The notes under the pieces are model-generated. The model worked only from the letters and a program-made list of their open reading frames with translations, did no database searches and was not told the origin of the DNA. A stretch of DNA of 36,341 bases from Pseudobutyrivibrio sp. (GTDB lineage Bacteria; Bacillota; Clostridia; Lachnospirales; Lachnospiraceae): contig NZ_SVEV01000033.1 in assembly GCF_015057185.1 (NCBI RefSeq), forward strand, positions 1-36,341, written 5' to 3'. Below are positions 29,995 through 36,341 of the stretch, piece after piece. The position numbers and the translations under genes were made by a program. Positions within the stretch are counted from its first letter, which is position 1. Each line of letters starts with the position of its first letter.

Positions 29995-30648
29995 TTATTT
30001 GATGACAAAGGTATTTCTATCGAAGTCGATAATTCCTTCGTCACGCATTTTACCAAGCTCTCTTGTCATGGCGCTGCGGTTGATGGATAAGTAATCAGCT
30101 AGTTGCGTTCTTGACAGGGGAGCTTTTATATATTTAGATTTTTGCTGTTGTGCAAGGGTAGAAATATATGCCATAAGCTTTCCGCGAATAGATTCTTTCG
30201 ACATGATTTCTAGCTTATTCATATAGGAAATACTTTTTTCACCTAACAAATGAAACATGTTTTCTGCAATTCTAGCATGGAAGCTACAGGCATTTTCACA
30301 GGTATGGATAATTTTTGAAGCAGCAAGAAATAATACTCTTGTTTTTTCCGCAGCAACAAAAGTAACGGAAGATTCCTGCTCTACACTGACAGCAAAATTT
30401 TCTCCAAACAGTTCCCCTGGACCAACATAGGATAGGAGAGATGAATTACCCCAAACGTCTTCTTTCAAAAGGTGTACATTTCCAAAAAGAACAATTCCTA
30501 TATAAGGGACTTTGTCTTTTTCCATAATGATGGTTTCCCCTTTATCAAAATCTTTTTTAAAGGAGTTGATGCAAATCAGTAGTTTATTCAAATTGTCCGG
30601 ATGAATTCCCTCAAATAGAGGAATATCATTGTAATCTATTTCTTTCAT
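29995..30648 (-). CDS. Crp/Fnr-family regulator, probable controller of hcp
   Basis: 217 residues. An N-terminal cyclic-nucleotide-binding-type beta barrel (DYNDIPLFEGIHPDNLNKLL, then PGELFGENFAVS) is joined by a long helix to a C-terminal HTH (LSRTQLADYLSINRSAMTRELGKMRDEGII, about 178-207). It has no N-terminal Cys cluster for an Fe-S centre like that of FNR. It is divergent from hcp with 105 bp between the starts and a perfect 18-bp palindrome in the gap. Crp/Fnr regulators beside hcp (HcpR-type) respond to nitric oxide or nitrosative stress. The sensing group here is not evident. Confidence 0.88.
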   Translation of the reverse strand: MKEIDYNDIPLFEGIHPDNLNKLLICINSFKKDFDKGETIIMEKDKVPYIGIVLFGNVHLLKEDVWGNSSLLSYVGPGELFGENFAVSVEQESSVTFVAAEKTRVLFLAASKIIHTCENACSFHARIAENMFHLLGEKSISYMNKLEIMSKESIRGKLMAYISTLAQQQKSKYIKAPLSRTQLADYLSINRSAMTRELGKMRDEGIIDFDRNTFVIK

Positions 30649-30668
30649 AAGCTCATTATAAAATCAAA

Positions 30669-30686
30669 TTGTTGCAATTGCAACAA
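30669..30686. promoter_or_regulatory. Palindromic Crp/Fnr operator between the regulator and hcp
   Basis: TTGTTGCAATTGCAACAA is an uninterrupted 18-bp palindrome, 20 bp from the regulator start and 68 bp from the hcp start. It has the TTG…CAA ends seen in many Crp/Fnr operators. Confidence 0.8.
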
Positions 30687-30753
30687 ACTGATCTCTGTTC
30701 TAGCTGTATATTATGAGCATCAAAGAAATCCGGTTAGAAAATGGAGGTAAACA

Positions 30754-32385
30754 ATGGAAAATAAGATGTTTTGTTATCAGTGTCAGGAGACAGCAGGTTG
30801 CACTGGTTGTACAATGGCAGGTGTTTGTGGAAAGAAGCCTGAGGTTGCCAATCTTCAGGATTTATTGGTATACGTTACCAAAGGAATTTCATTTGTGACA
30901 ACAAAGCTCAGAGCTGAGGGCAAGGAAGTATCGGAAGATATTAATCATATGATTTCGGTAAATCTTTTTTCTACTATTACAAATGCAAATTTTGATTATG
31001 ATTCAATAGCGCATAAGATTGAAGAAACTATTAATGCAAAGGAACTATTAATAGAAAAGCTTGCAGACAAGAGCAATCTTCCGAATGCGGCTATCTGGAA
31101 TGGTGCTAAGGCACAGTATGACGAAAAAGCTAAGACAGTAGGTGTGCTTTCGACAAAAGATGAAGACATTCGATCATTGAGAGAGTTGATAACATATGGC
31201 CTTAAGGGGCTTGCTGCTTATTCGAAGCACGCAAATGCTCTTTTAAAGGATAATGAGGATGTGGATGCATTCCTTCAAAAAGCGCTAGCAGCTACTTTAG
31301 ATGATAGTCTTTCAGTAGATGATCTGGTTGCGTTAACTCTTGAGACAGGAAAGTATGGAGTGGATGGTATGGCACTTCTTGATGAAGCCAACACATCGGC
31401 TTATGGTAATCCTGAAATTACAAAAGTAGATATAGGTGTTAGAAATAACCCAGGTATTCTTATTTCAGGACATGATCTGAAGGACTTGGAAATGCTCTTA
31501 GAGCAGACTAAAGGAACTGGTGTAGATGTATACACTCATTCTGAAATGTTACCAGCCCATTATTATCCATTCTTTAAGAAATACGATAACTTTGCAGGAA
31601 ATTATGGTAATGCATGGTGGAAGCAGAAGGAAGAATTTGCTAGCTTCAATGGACCAATTCTTATGACAACAAATTGTATTGTGCCACCAGCAGATTCTTA
31701 CAAAGACAGGATGTTTACAACAGGTGCGGCAGGATATCCTGGATGCAAGCATATTGATGCACCTTATGGTAAGACAAAGGATTTTTCTGAAATCATTGAA
31801 TTAGCTAAGAAATGTCAGGCTCCTACAGAAATTGAAACAGGTACAATTACAGGCGGATTTGCTCATGAGCAGGTATTTGCGCTTGCTGATTCGGTGGTAG
31901 AGGCAGTTAAAACTGGAGCAATCAAAAAGTTTGTTGTTATGGCTGGTTGCGACGGAAGAGCAAAATCTCGCGAGTATTACACAGAATTTGCTAAGGCACT
32001 TCCAAAAGATACAGTGATTCTTACAGCAGGATGTGCAAAGTATAAATACAATAAGCTAAATCTTGGAGATATTAATGGAATACCAAGAGTTTTGGATGCA
32101 GGTCAGTGTAATGATTCATATTCGCTTGCCCTTATAGCTCTTAAACTCAAGGAAGTATTTGGACTTGATGATGTAAATGAACTCCCAATTGTCTATAACA
32201 TTGCATGGTATGAGCAGAAGGCCGTAATTGTATTGCTTGCTTTATTATATCTTGGAGTAAAAAATATACACTTAGGTCCAACACTTCCAGCCTTTCTTTC
32301 ACCAAATGTTGCAAACGTTCTTGTGCAGAATTTTGGCATAGCAGGAATTACTAATGTAGAAGATGATATTAAATCTCTAATATAG
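30754..32385 (+). CDS. hcp: Hydroxylamine reductase / hybrid-cluster protein
   Basis: 543 residues, the expected size. The N-terminal cluster Cys are C7 and C10 (CYQC), C19 and C25 (CTMAGVC), in the Cx2Cx8Cx5C spacing of the shorter class of Hcp. Hybrid-cluster ligands can be placed at [42 protein letters not shown] and WYEQKAV. The enzyme reduces NO to N2O and/or hydroxylamine to ammonia, protecting anaerobes from nitrosative stress. GGAGG precedes ATG 30754. It is probably controlled by the divergent Crp/Fnr regulator. A fossil of a second hcp tail lies at 1294. Confidence 0.96.
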   Translation: MENKMFCYQCQETAGCTGCTMAGVCGKKPEVANLQDLLVYVTKGISFVTTKLRAEGKEVSEDINHMISVNLFSTITNANFDYDSIAHKIEETINAKELLIEKLADKSNLPNAAIWNGAKAQYDEKAKTVGVLSTKDEDIRSLRELITYGLKGLAAYSKHANALLKDNEDVDAFLQKALAATLDDSLSVDDLVALTLETGKYGVDGMALLDEANTSAYGNPEITKVDIGVRNNPGILISGHDLKDLEMLLEQTKGTGVDVYTHSEMLPAHYYPFFKKYDNFAGNYGNAWWKQKEEFASFNGPILMTTNCIVPPADSYKDRMFTTGAAGYPGCKHIDAPYGKTKDFSEIIELAKKCQAPTEIETGTITGGFAHEQVFALADSVVEAVKTGAIKKFVVMAGCDGRAKSREYYTEFAKALPKDTVILTAGCAKYKYNKLNLGDINGIPRVLDAGQCNDSYSLALIALKLKEVFGLDDVNELPIVYNIAWYEQKAVIVLLALLYLGVKNIHLGPTLPAFLSPNVANVLVQNFGIAGITNVEDDIKSLI

Positions 32386-32547
32386 GATGATAATTGTCAG
32401 TGTAAGCTTTACTAAAGAACTTAGAAGAAAATAACAACTTTAAATTTTTAGTATACCTATGAAAAGACTACACATTATCGCTATACTTTTTCCAAGTGGA
32501 TGTTTCAGGTTTTTAATAGAACACTCCCTTTCTAAGATATGTAAACT

Positions 32548-34785
32548 TTATAAAGGATATTTAAGTGCGGTTTTATTATTTATGTCATCGAAATCTAATA
32601 ATTCAAAATCAGTTACAGGCATAGGTTTATAAAAATAATATCCTTGCATTTGTTCGCAATCTATATTTAAAAGAAATTGAGCCTGTTCTTTGGTTTCGAC
32701 ACCTTCAGCAATAAAGTTTAATTTAAGCTGCAAAAGCATTTTGATTATATAGTTAATAATGATTTTGCTTTTTTCTTTGTTCTTCTCGTCCTTAAAAAAG
32801 ATGTAATCTAGTTTTATTCCGTCAACAGGAACCTCTTTAAGCATATTTAATGAAGAATAGCCACTACCAAAATCATCCATTTCAACAACAAAACCATATT
32901 TTTGAAGGGCAGTAGTTGTTTTTAGTAGAAGCTCAGTATCTTCAACATATGCTCTTTCAGTAATTTCAATCCTTAGCTGCGACGGAGCGATATTATAATT
33001 TCGTACCAGATTGTTGAAATAGTCCGCAATGTTGTTATTTTTTTCAATGTCATAACGTGATAAGTTTATCGAAATGGAATGTTGGATACCCTTTTCATTC
33101 CATCTATGGAGGTCTTGACATACTTTATCCCATATTAAGCAATCTAAATCATAGATAAGCCCTGCTTGTTCCAATATAGGTATAAATATGTCAGGACTTA
33201 TCCAGCTTAACTTTTCGTGGTTCCATCTACATGAGGCCTCGGCACCAACTATTTTGCCTGTCTTATAATTAACTTGTGGTTGGTACCATACTTGTATTTC
33301 ATTATTCTTTACAGCCGTTGAAAAATGACCACAGATGTCGGCAACCATTTTAGCTTTTTCCCATTGGTCAGTATTGTATATTTCATATCCCCCACCTGAG
33401 ACAGAATTGCGGGCTTTCTTTTCTGCTAAAAGGGCATAATCCAACATCTTATCAACATTAATATCTGAGTAATCATCACTTGTTAGAACGTATACACCAC
33501 TGCATAACTGGACTGTATAGTCGATACCCTGATTTATATAATAGTTTTTTACAGGTTCAAATATAGTCTTTTCTTGATTGAAAAGATTATTGTCATCTGG
33601 AACTAGAGCTAAAACTGCAAAATGATCAGCCCCTATTCTTGCAACAGCTTCTTTGTCAGACAGGTAATTCATGGTTTTATCAGCCCAAAAAACTAAAAGA
33701 TCATTACCTGAATTCATACCCATTTTATCGTTTATAAATTTAAAGTTTTTAATATTGTTATAAGATATTAAATACGTTAAAGTTGGGTTCTCCCTTAATA
33801 GCGTTTTAACTTTTTTACGGAAACCATCAAGACTTAAGGTTCCAGTAAGAGCATCATGCTCAATTAATTGGCGGATTTGCTCATCTTGTTCTTTTCTTAT
33901 TGCATATTGTTTTGAAACGAAATGCAGAATAATAAAAACCAATAATAATCCAAATATAATGATTAGATTGCCATAGATATATAAGTAATCAAAGAAATCA
34001 TTTTTATACAGACGCCGAGATGTATAATCCAATATAATCGTCTGACGTTGATTATCATTAATCTTAGAAATGCCCACATTAATCTGGTTTATTAGCTCCT
34101 GACTTTTGGGGGTATCAACAGCACCAACTCTAAAATCCATTGAGAACATTGTTGTTGGTTGAACTTCTAAATCTGAATATGATGGCTTTTGAAGTACATA
34201 GCTCCAGACATAAGAGTTATGAAGTAATGCATCAACATCACCTTCTCGAAGAGCGTTTACACAATCAGGCATAGTTTCATACAAAACAACATCCATACTA
34301 GGATACAAAGTATGGACAGTGTCAGCAGCACCTGCCATTGATTTTAGCATTCCAACCTTTATTTGTTCTAAAGATTGGATGTAACTGTTATTCAAAGTGA
34401 CAAGAGTGAAGGGAGTCGTCATAAGATTATCAGATATGATTGAAGTTTGCCCTGAGGTACTATTTATCGAGCTACCAAAAGGCATAATCAAATCATAATA
34501 TGAGTTGTCTAGTGCATCTTTTAATGTGGATTCCTCTATAACCCTAAAATCAACACTATAACCAGCATTTTCTGCCGCAAGACGCATTAAATCAATTCCA
34601 ATACCTACAATATTTTTAGACGAATCATCAGTATAAAAAATAGGACATCTATCTGAAGGTACACCAACTATTATGGTTTCCTTATCGGACAAATCTGTAG
34701 CCAAAACTGGCCCATTAAACAGGGAAGCAATCATTAATGAAATAAGTAGAAGTACTATTATATTTCTTTTTGGAAATGTCATCAT
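32548..34785 (-). CDS. Solute-binding/GGDEF/EAL membrane receptor
   Basis: 745 residues. A signal peptide (about 1-30) leads to a periplasmic-type SBP_bac_3 domain (about 33-260: IVGVPSDRCPIFYTD, VGIGIDLMRLAAENAGYSVDF), then a transmembrane helix (about 270-292), a degenerate GGDEF domain (about 310-460; the signature is GADHF instead of GGDEF) and an EAL domain (about 478-735). The EAL signature is EAS, with the Glu kept. The other phosphodiesterase residues also look intact (INLSRYD, EITERAY, MDDFGSGYSS, KLD, GVET, QGYYF). It may bind an amino acid outside and hydrolyse c-di-GMP inside; a catalytically dead binder is possible. A GGAGTGG-type ribosome site precedes. Confidence 0.9.
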   Translation of the reverse strand: MMTFPKRNIIVLLLISLMIASLFNGPVLATDLSDKETIIVGVPSDRCPIFYTDDSSKNIVGIGIDLMRLAAENAGYSVDFRVIEESTLKDALDNSYYDLIMPFGSSINSTSGQTSIISDNLMTTPFTLVTLNNSYIQSLEQIKVGMLKSMAGAADTVHTLYPSMDVVLYETMPDCVNALREGDVDALLHNSYVWSYVLQKPSYSDLEVQPTTMFSMDFRVGAVDTPKSQELINQINVGISKINDNQRQTIILDYTSRRLYKNDFFDYLYIYGNLIIIFGLLLVFIILHFVSKQYAIRKEQDEQIRQLIEHDALTGTLSLDGFRKKVKTLLRENPTLTYLISYNNIKNFKFINDKMGMNSGNDLLVFWADKTMNYLSDKEAVARIGADHFAVLALVPDDNNLFNQEKTIFEPVKNYYINQGIDYTVQLCSGVYVLTSDDYSDINVDKMLDYALLAEKKARNSVSGGGYEIYNTDQWEKAKMVADICGHFSTAVKNNEIQVWYQPQVNYKTGKIVGAEASCRWNHEKLSWISPDIFIPILEQAGLIYDLDCLIWDKVCQDLHRWNEKGIQHSISINLSRYDIEKNNNIADYFNNLVRNYNIAPSQLRIEITERAYVEDTELLLKTTTALQKYGFVVEMDDFGSGYSSLNMLKEVPVDGIKLDYIFFKDEKNKEKSKIIINYIIKMLLQLKLNFIAEGVETKEQAQFLLNIDCEQMQGYYFYKPMPVTDFELLDFDDINNKTALKYPL

Positions 34786-34864
34786 ATTAAACCACTCCTT
34801 GTAAAAATAATATTATTTAAAAAGTAGTTTTTACATGGTTCAAAACAATTCACCCACGATATGC

Positions 34865-34992
34865 CATAGGTTTTTGATTTTCCTCAGAAAATCAAGAACC
34901 GGACATGGACCAATATTTTCTGAAAGAAAATATTGCTTGGCAAAGCCAAGTTCTTGTGGGCTTTTTCCTTAAGTAGCCCACAAGAAGTCATA
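34865..34992. repeat. 128-nt structured element, copy 2 (candidate ncRNA)
   Basis: Same length as 4748-4875 and the same helices, shifted by 30117. It lies in the 367-bp gap between two minus-strand genes. On the plus strand it is followed by a strong terminator at 35100-35138, so a plus-strand transcript of about 270 nt is possible. On the minus strand it would be the leader of the receptor gene. The rest of the gap, including 34993-35099, shows nothing I recognise. Confidence 0.75.
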
Positions 34993-35099
34993 TTTATGTA
35001 AGTATAGCAAATATTTATGAATACTTTGTTAATCACAACAGGAATGATACATTCTTTCAGGAAGAGTAAAAGCTATAAATTTGAGATTATAATTAAGAA

Positions 35100-35138
35100 G
35101 AGCCTCTATCATTTTGTATGACAGAGGCTCATTTTTTT
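35100..35138 (+). terminator. Hairpin terminator next to the DUF6465 gene
   Basis: GAGCCTCT (35100-35107) pairs with AGAGGCTC (35123-35130), extended inside by TCA/TGA after a mismatch, with seven Ts on the plus-strand side. It lies 15 bp beyond the DUF6465 stop; on the minus strand the following bases (TTCTTAATT) are less T rich, so it is stronger for a plus-strand transcript. Confidence 0.75.
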
Positions 35139-35152
35139 ACAAACTGGAATTA

Positions 35153-35383
35153 TTATAAATCTACAGAGCCAACACGGTCTGTATTGCCAACGTAGTAAAT
35201 CTTACGTTCTTCTGGCTTAATATAAACATCAAGAGATTCAAGCTCAACACCCTTGTAGTCTTTCTTAAACTGAGCAGTTGCCTTCTTAACGCAATCTGCT
35301 TCAGAAAATTCAAGACCCTGATACTGGATAACTGATGTACTCTTAACGGCTTTCTTTGTAGTTGTTTTTTTAGTTGTTGCCAT
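35153..35383 (-). CDS. DUF6465-family small protein
   Basis: 76 residues from the ATG complementary to 35381-35383, supported by GGGAGG 9 nt upstream; the longer frame to 35443 adds a head unlike the family. A Lys/Thr-rich head (MATTKKTTTKKAVKST) precedes a compact domain with VIQYQGLEFSEADCVKKATAQFKKDYKGVELESLDVYIKPEERKIYYVGN. DUF6465 proteins are common small proteins of Lachnospiraceae with no known function; the basic head suggests contact with nucleic acid. Confidence 0.85.
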   Translation of the reverse strand: MATTKKTTTKKAVKSTSVIQYQGLEFSEADCVKKATAQFKKDYKGVELESLDVYIKPEERKIYYVGNTDRVGSVDL

Positions 35384-35486
35384 TTCTTTTAACCTCCCCA
35401 ATATGGAATTGAAATAAGTTGATAAATTCTTCGTATGAAGCAATTATAGACATTTGTCCAATAAAATGCAAAAATATAGCATTCTT

Positions 35487-35495
35487 TGTTATAAT
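35487..35495 (+). promoter_or_regulatory. Extended -10 promoter of the flavodoxin leader
   Basis: TGTTATAAT is a perfect extended -10. It opens a leader of about 175 nt before the flavodoxin start. Confidence 0.55.
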
Positions 35496-35527
35496 ATAGG
35501 TGATTTTAGGAAAGGAGGATATTGCTT

Positions 35528-35569
35528 ATGTTCAATACCTCAAAATACCTTCACGAGGTGGAGGCCTAA
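35528..35569 (+). CDS. Leader open frame upstream of flavodoxin remnant
   Basis: AAAGGAGG (35511-35518) precedes ATG 35528 by 9 nt; the frame encodes MFNTSKYLHEVEA (13 residues). The strong ribosome site with so short a frame suggests a leader peptide or the head of a truncated gene. Confidence 0.4.
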   Translation: MFNTSKYLHEVEA

Positions 35570-35614
35570 TTTCAAACCCGGGCTTAAGCTAAGCTTGCCC
35601 GTTTATTTATATTT

Positions 35615-35642
35615 GCTGCATGGCTTCGGCTGTGCAGCTTTT
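35615..35642 (+). terminator. Leader hairpin before flavodoxin remnant
   Basis: A ten-pair stem, 35615-35624 with 35629-35638, capped by a TTCG tetraloop and followed by TTTT. An imperfect hairpin (AAA…CGGGC/GCCCGTTT, about 35575-35603) precedes it. Together they may form an attenuator. Confidence 0.5.
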
Positions 35643-35673
35643 CGATTAAAAAATGTGGGGAGGAAATTATTAC

Positions 35674-35928
35674 ATGAAAACACTTATAGTCTATTATTCA
35701 CATGAAGGAAATACTGATTTTGTAGCAAAGAAAATTGCAGAAAAGACTGGTGCTGATACACTTAGGTTAGTTCCAGCTAAAAAATATCCAGAGAAAGCTT
35801 TTGGAAAATTAAAGGAGAGCATCGGGATAGATTCGCTTGTTACTACACTTATTCTTATTGATCCAAAGGATAAGCCTACTGATGATAATGATAGAAAAAT
35901 AGAAGATTTTTGTAAGGAAATCTTTTAA
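35674..35928 (+). pseudogene. Flavodoxin with large internal in-frame deletion
   Basis: 84 residues versus about 150 in the family. The head MKTLIVYYSHEGNTDFVAKK with the FMN phosphate loop (SHEGNT) is intact, up to KKYPEKAFG. The chain then jumps to KLKESIGID…LILIDPKDKP…IEDFCKEI, which is the C-terminal helix-strand-helix end of flavodoxins. The central sheet and the isoalloxazine-binding loops are missing, so FMN binding is unlikely. The reading frame is open across the join. Confidence 0.8.
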
Positions 35929-35969
35929 GGTAAAAAATGTAGAAAAGCAGTAGAAGGAGAATAGTCTTA

Positions 35970-36267
35970 TGAGCAGTTTTAAATTGATAAATGGATCATG
36001 TGCAGACCAAAAGCCTTTAAGGAATTATTTGAAGCTTATTACAACTCACTGGTTATTCTTAAGGATAATGGACTTCACAGTATTTCATTTCCTTTAATAA
36101 GTTCAGGTATATTTGGTGGTAGTTTAGCCGATGCTCCTGGAGAGTCAGCTAAGCAATGCAAGAGAGCCTATGAGAGTTTTACAAAGGATTATCCAGATTA
36201 TGATGTGAATGTATTACTTTGTGCTTTTACGAGTAGGGAAATGGCATCCGCTCAGGCTCAAATTTAG
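35970..36267 (+). pseudogene. Macrodomain gene with internal deletion and frameshift
   Basis: The head from ATG 35970 (AAGGAGAA site upstream) reads MSSFKLINGSCADQK, the typical start of a macrodomain. The remainder is in another frame (from about 35998): FKELFEAYYNSLVILKDNG, SISFPLISSGIFGG (phosphate loop) and a helical end. The NAAN core is absent. The head and tail match the ends of a stand-alone macrodomain protein; the product is not functional as read. Confidence 0.75.
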
Positions 36268-36341
36268 GAGCATTCCTGTTAGGGTAAAAATATCAGGTTT
36301 GTAAAAAATGAGTGCCTCTCATAGAATAATGATTGTTAACT

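Noticed and set aside
32386-32547. Gap between hcp and the receptor gene searched for a terminator
   Set aside because: Only a weak dyad (AGT…AGCTT…ACT, near 32400) was seen, with no T tract, so no terminator is claimed.
35454-35705. Open frame spanning the flavodoxin leader
   Set aside because: It crosses the promoter, leader hairpins and the flavodoxin start, lacks a ribosome site and has an odd composition. The 13-codon frame at 35528 has the ribosome site instead.
1-36341. tRNA, rRNA, CRISPR arrays, transposases, integrases
   Set aside because: None was seen. Direct repeats are either the segmental duplication or the structured elements described.

Overview
The window is an AT-rich stretch with strong Shine-Dalgarno sites, short intergenic gaps and a gene set typical of an anaerobic Bacillota of the Lachnospiraceae type. 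A Butyrivibrio/Pseudobutyrivibrio-like gut or rumen bacterium is my best guess, from DUF6465, the ACGX-repeat peptide system, hydroxylamine reductase, DUF4037 and the Cys-cluster XRE regulators; there is no rRNA gene to settle it. No tRNA, rRNA, CRISPR array, transposase or integrase was seen.

Layout. 1-3130: end of an alpha/beta hydrolase gene, a cyclophilin-like lipoprotein, then a thiol-redox pair (thioredoxin and a CcdA-TlpA fusion). 3130-5310: a MATE exporter behind a terminator-like leader, a structured 128-nt repeat and an HxlR repressor. 5540-9594: the most interesting operon, with an ACGX-repeat RiPP precursor, its radical SAM/SPASM maturase, a zinc-less MDR oxidoreductase, a class M (SirTM-like) sirtuin with Gln in place of the catalytic His, and a zinc-type macrodomain. 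A second MATE exporter follows. 11.0-16.0 kb: isochorismatase-like hydrolase, DUF4037 protein, DUF3592-like protein, GH25 lysozyme, then SGNH hydrolase, GNAT and an unknown protein on the minus strand. 16.0-23.0 kb: ATC-hydrolase-family protein, two copies of a divergent module (Cys-cluster XRE regulator facing a small protein), PspC pair, another XRE regulator, an exonuclease and a run of five small, mostly acidic proteins. 23.2-28.6 kb: lipoprotein, membrane protein/methyltransferase/hydrolase operon, WYL regulator and a second copy of the DUF4037 segment. 28.6-36.3 kb: PAP2 phosphatase, Phd/RelE toxin-antitoxin pair, a Crp/Fnr regulator divergent from hcp with a perfect palindrome between them, a solute-binding-GGDEF-EAL receptor, a DUF6465 protein, and deletion-scarred flavodoxin and macrodomain genes.

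Two themes stand out beyond single genes. First, several sequences occur more than once with conserved structure: a 128-nt element (two copies, one exact compensatory base-pair swap), a ~65-nt element (two copies with covarying stems) and a promoter dyad (three copies). Second, the window is littered with gene fossils in which the middle of a gene is gone but an end, and often the promoter or terminator, survives: hcp, ATC hydrolase, alpha/beta hydrolase, Fur, DUF3592, flavodoxin, macrodomain and perhaps CarD. One of these deletions (DUF3592) can be traced to an 8-bp direct repeat. All family names come from recognising motifs by eye; no database search was possible.
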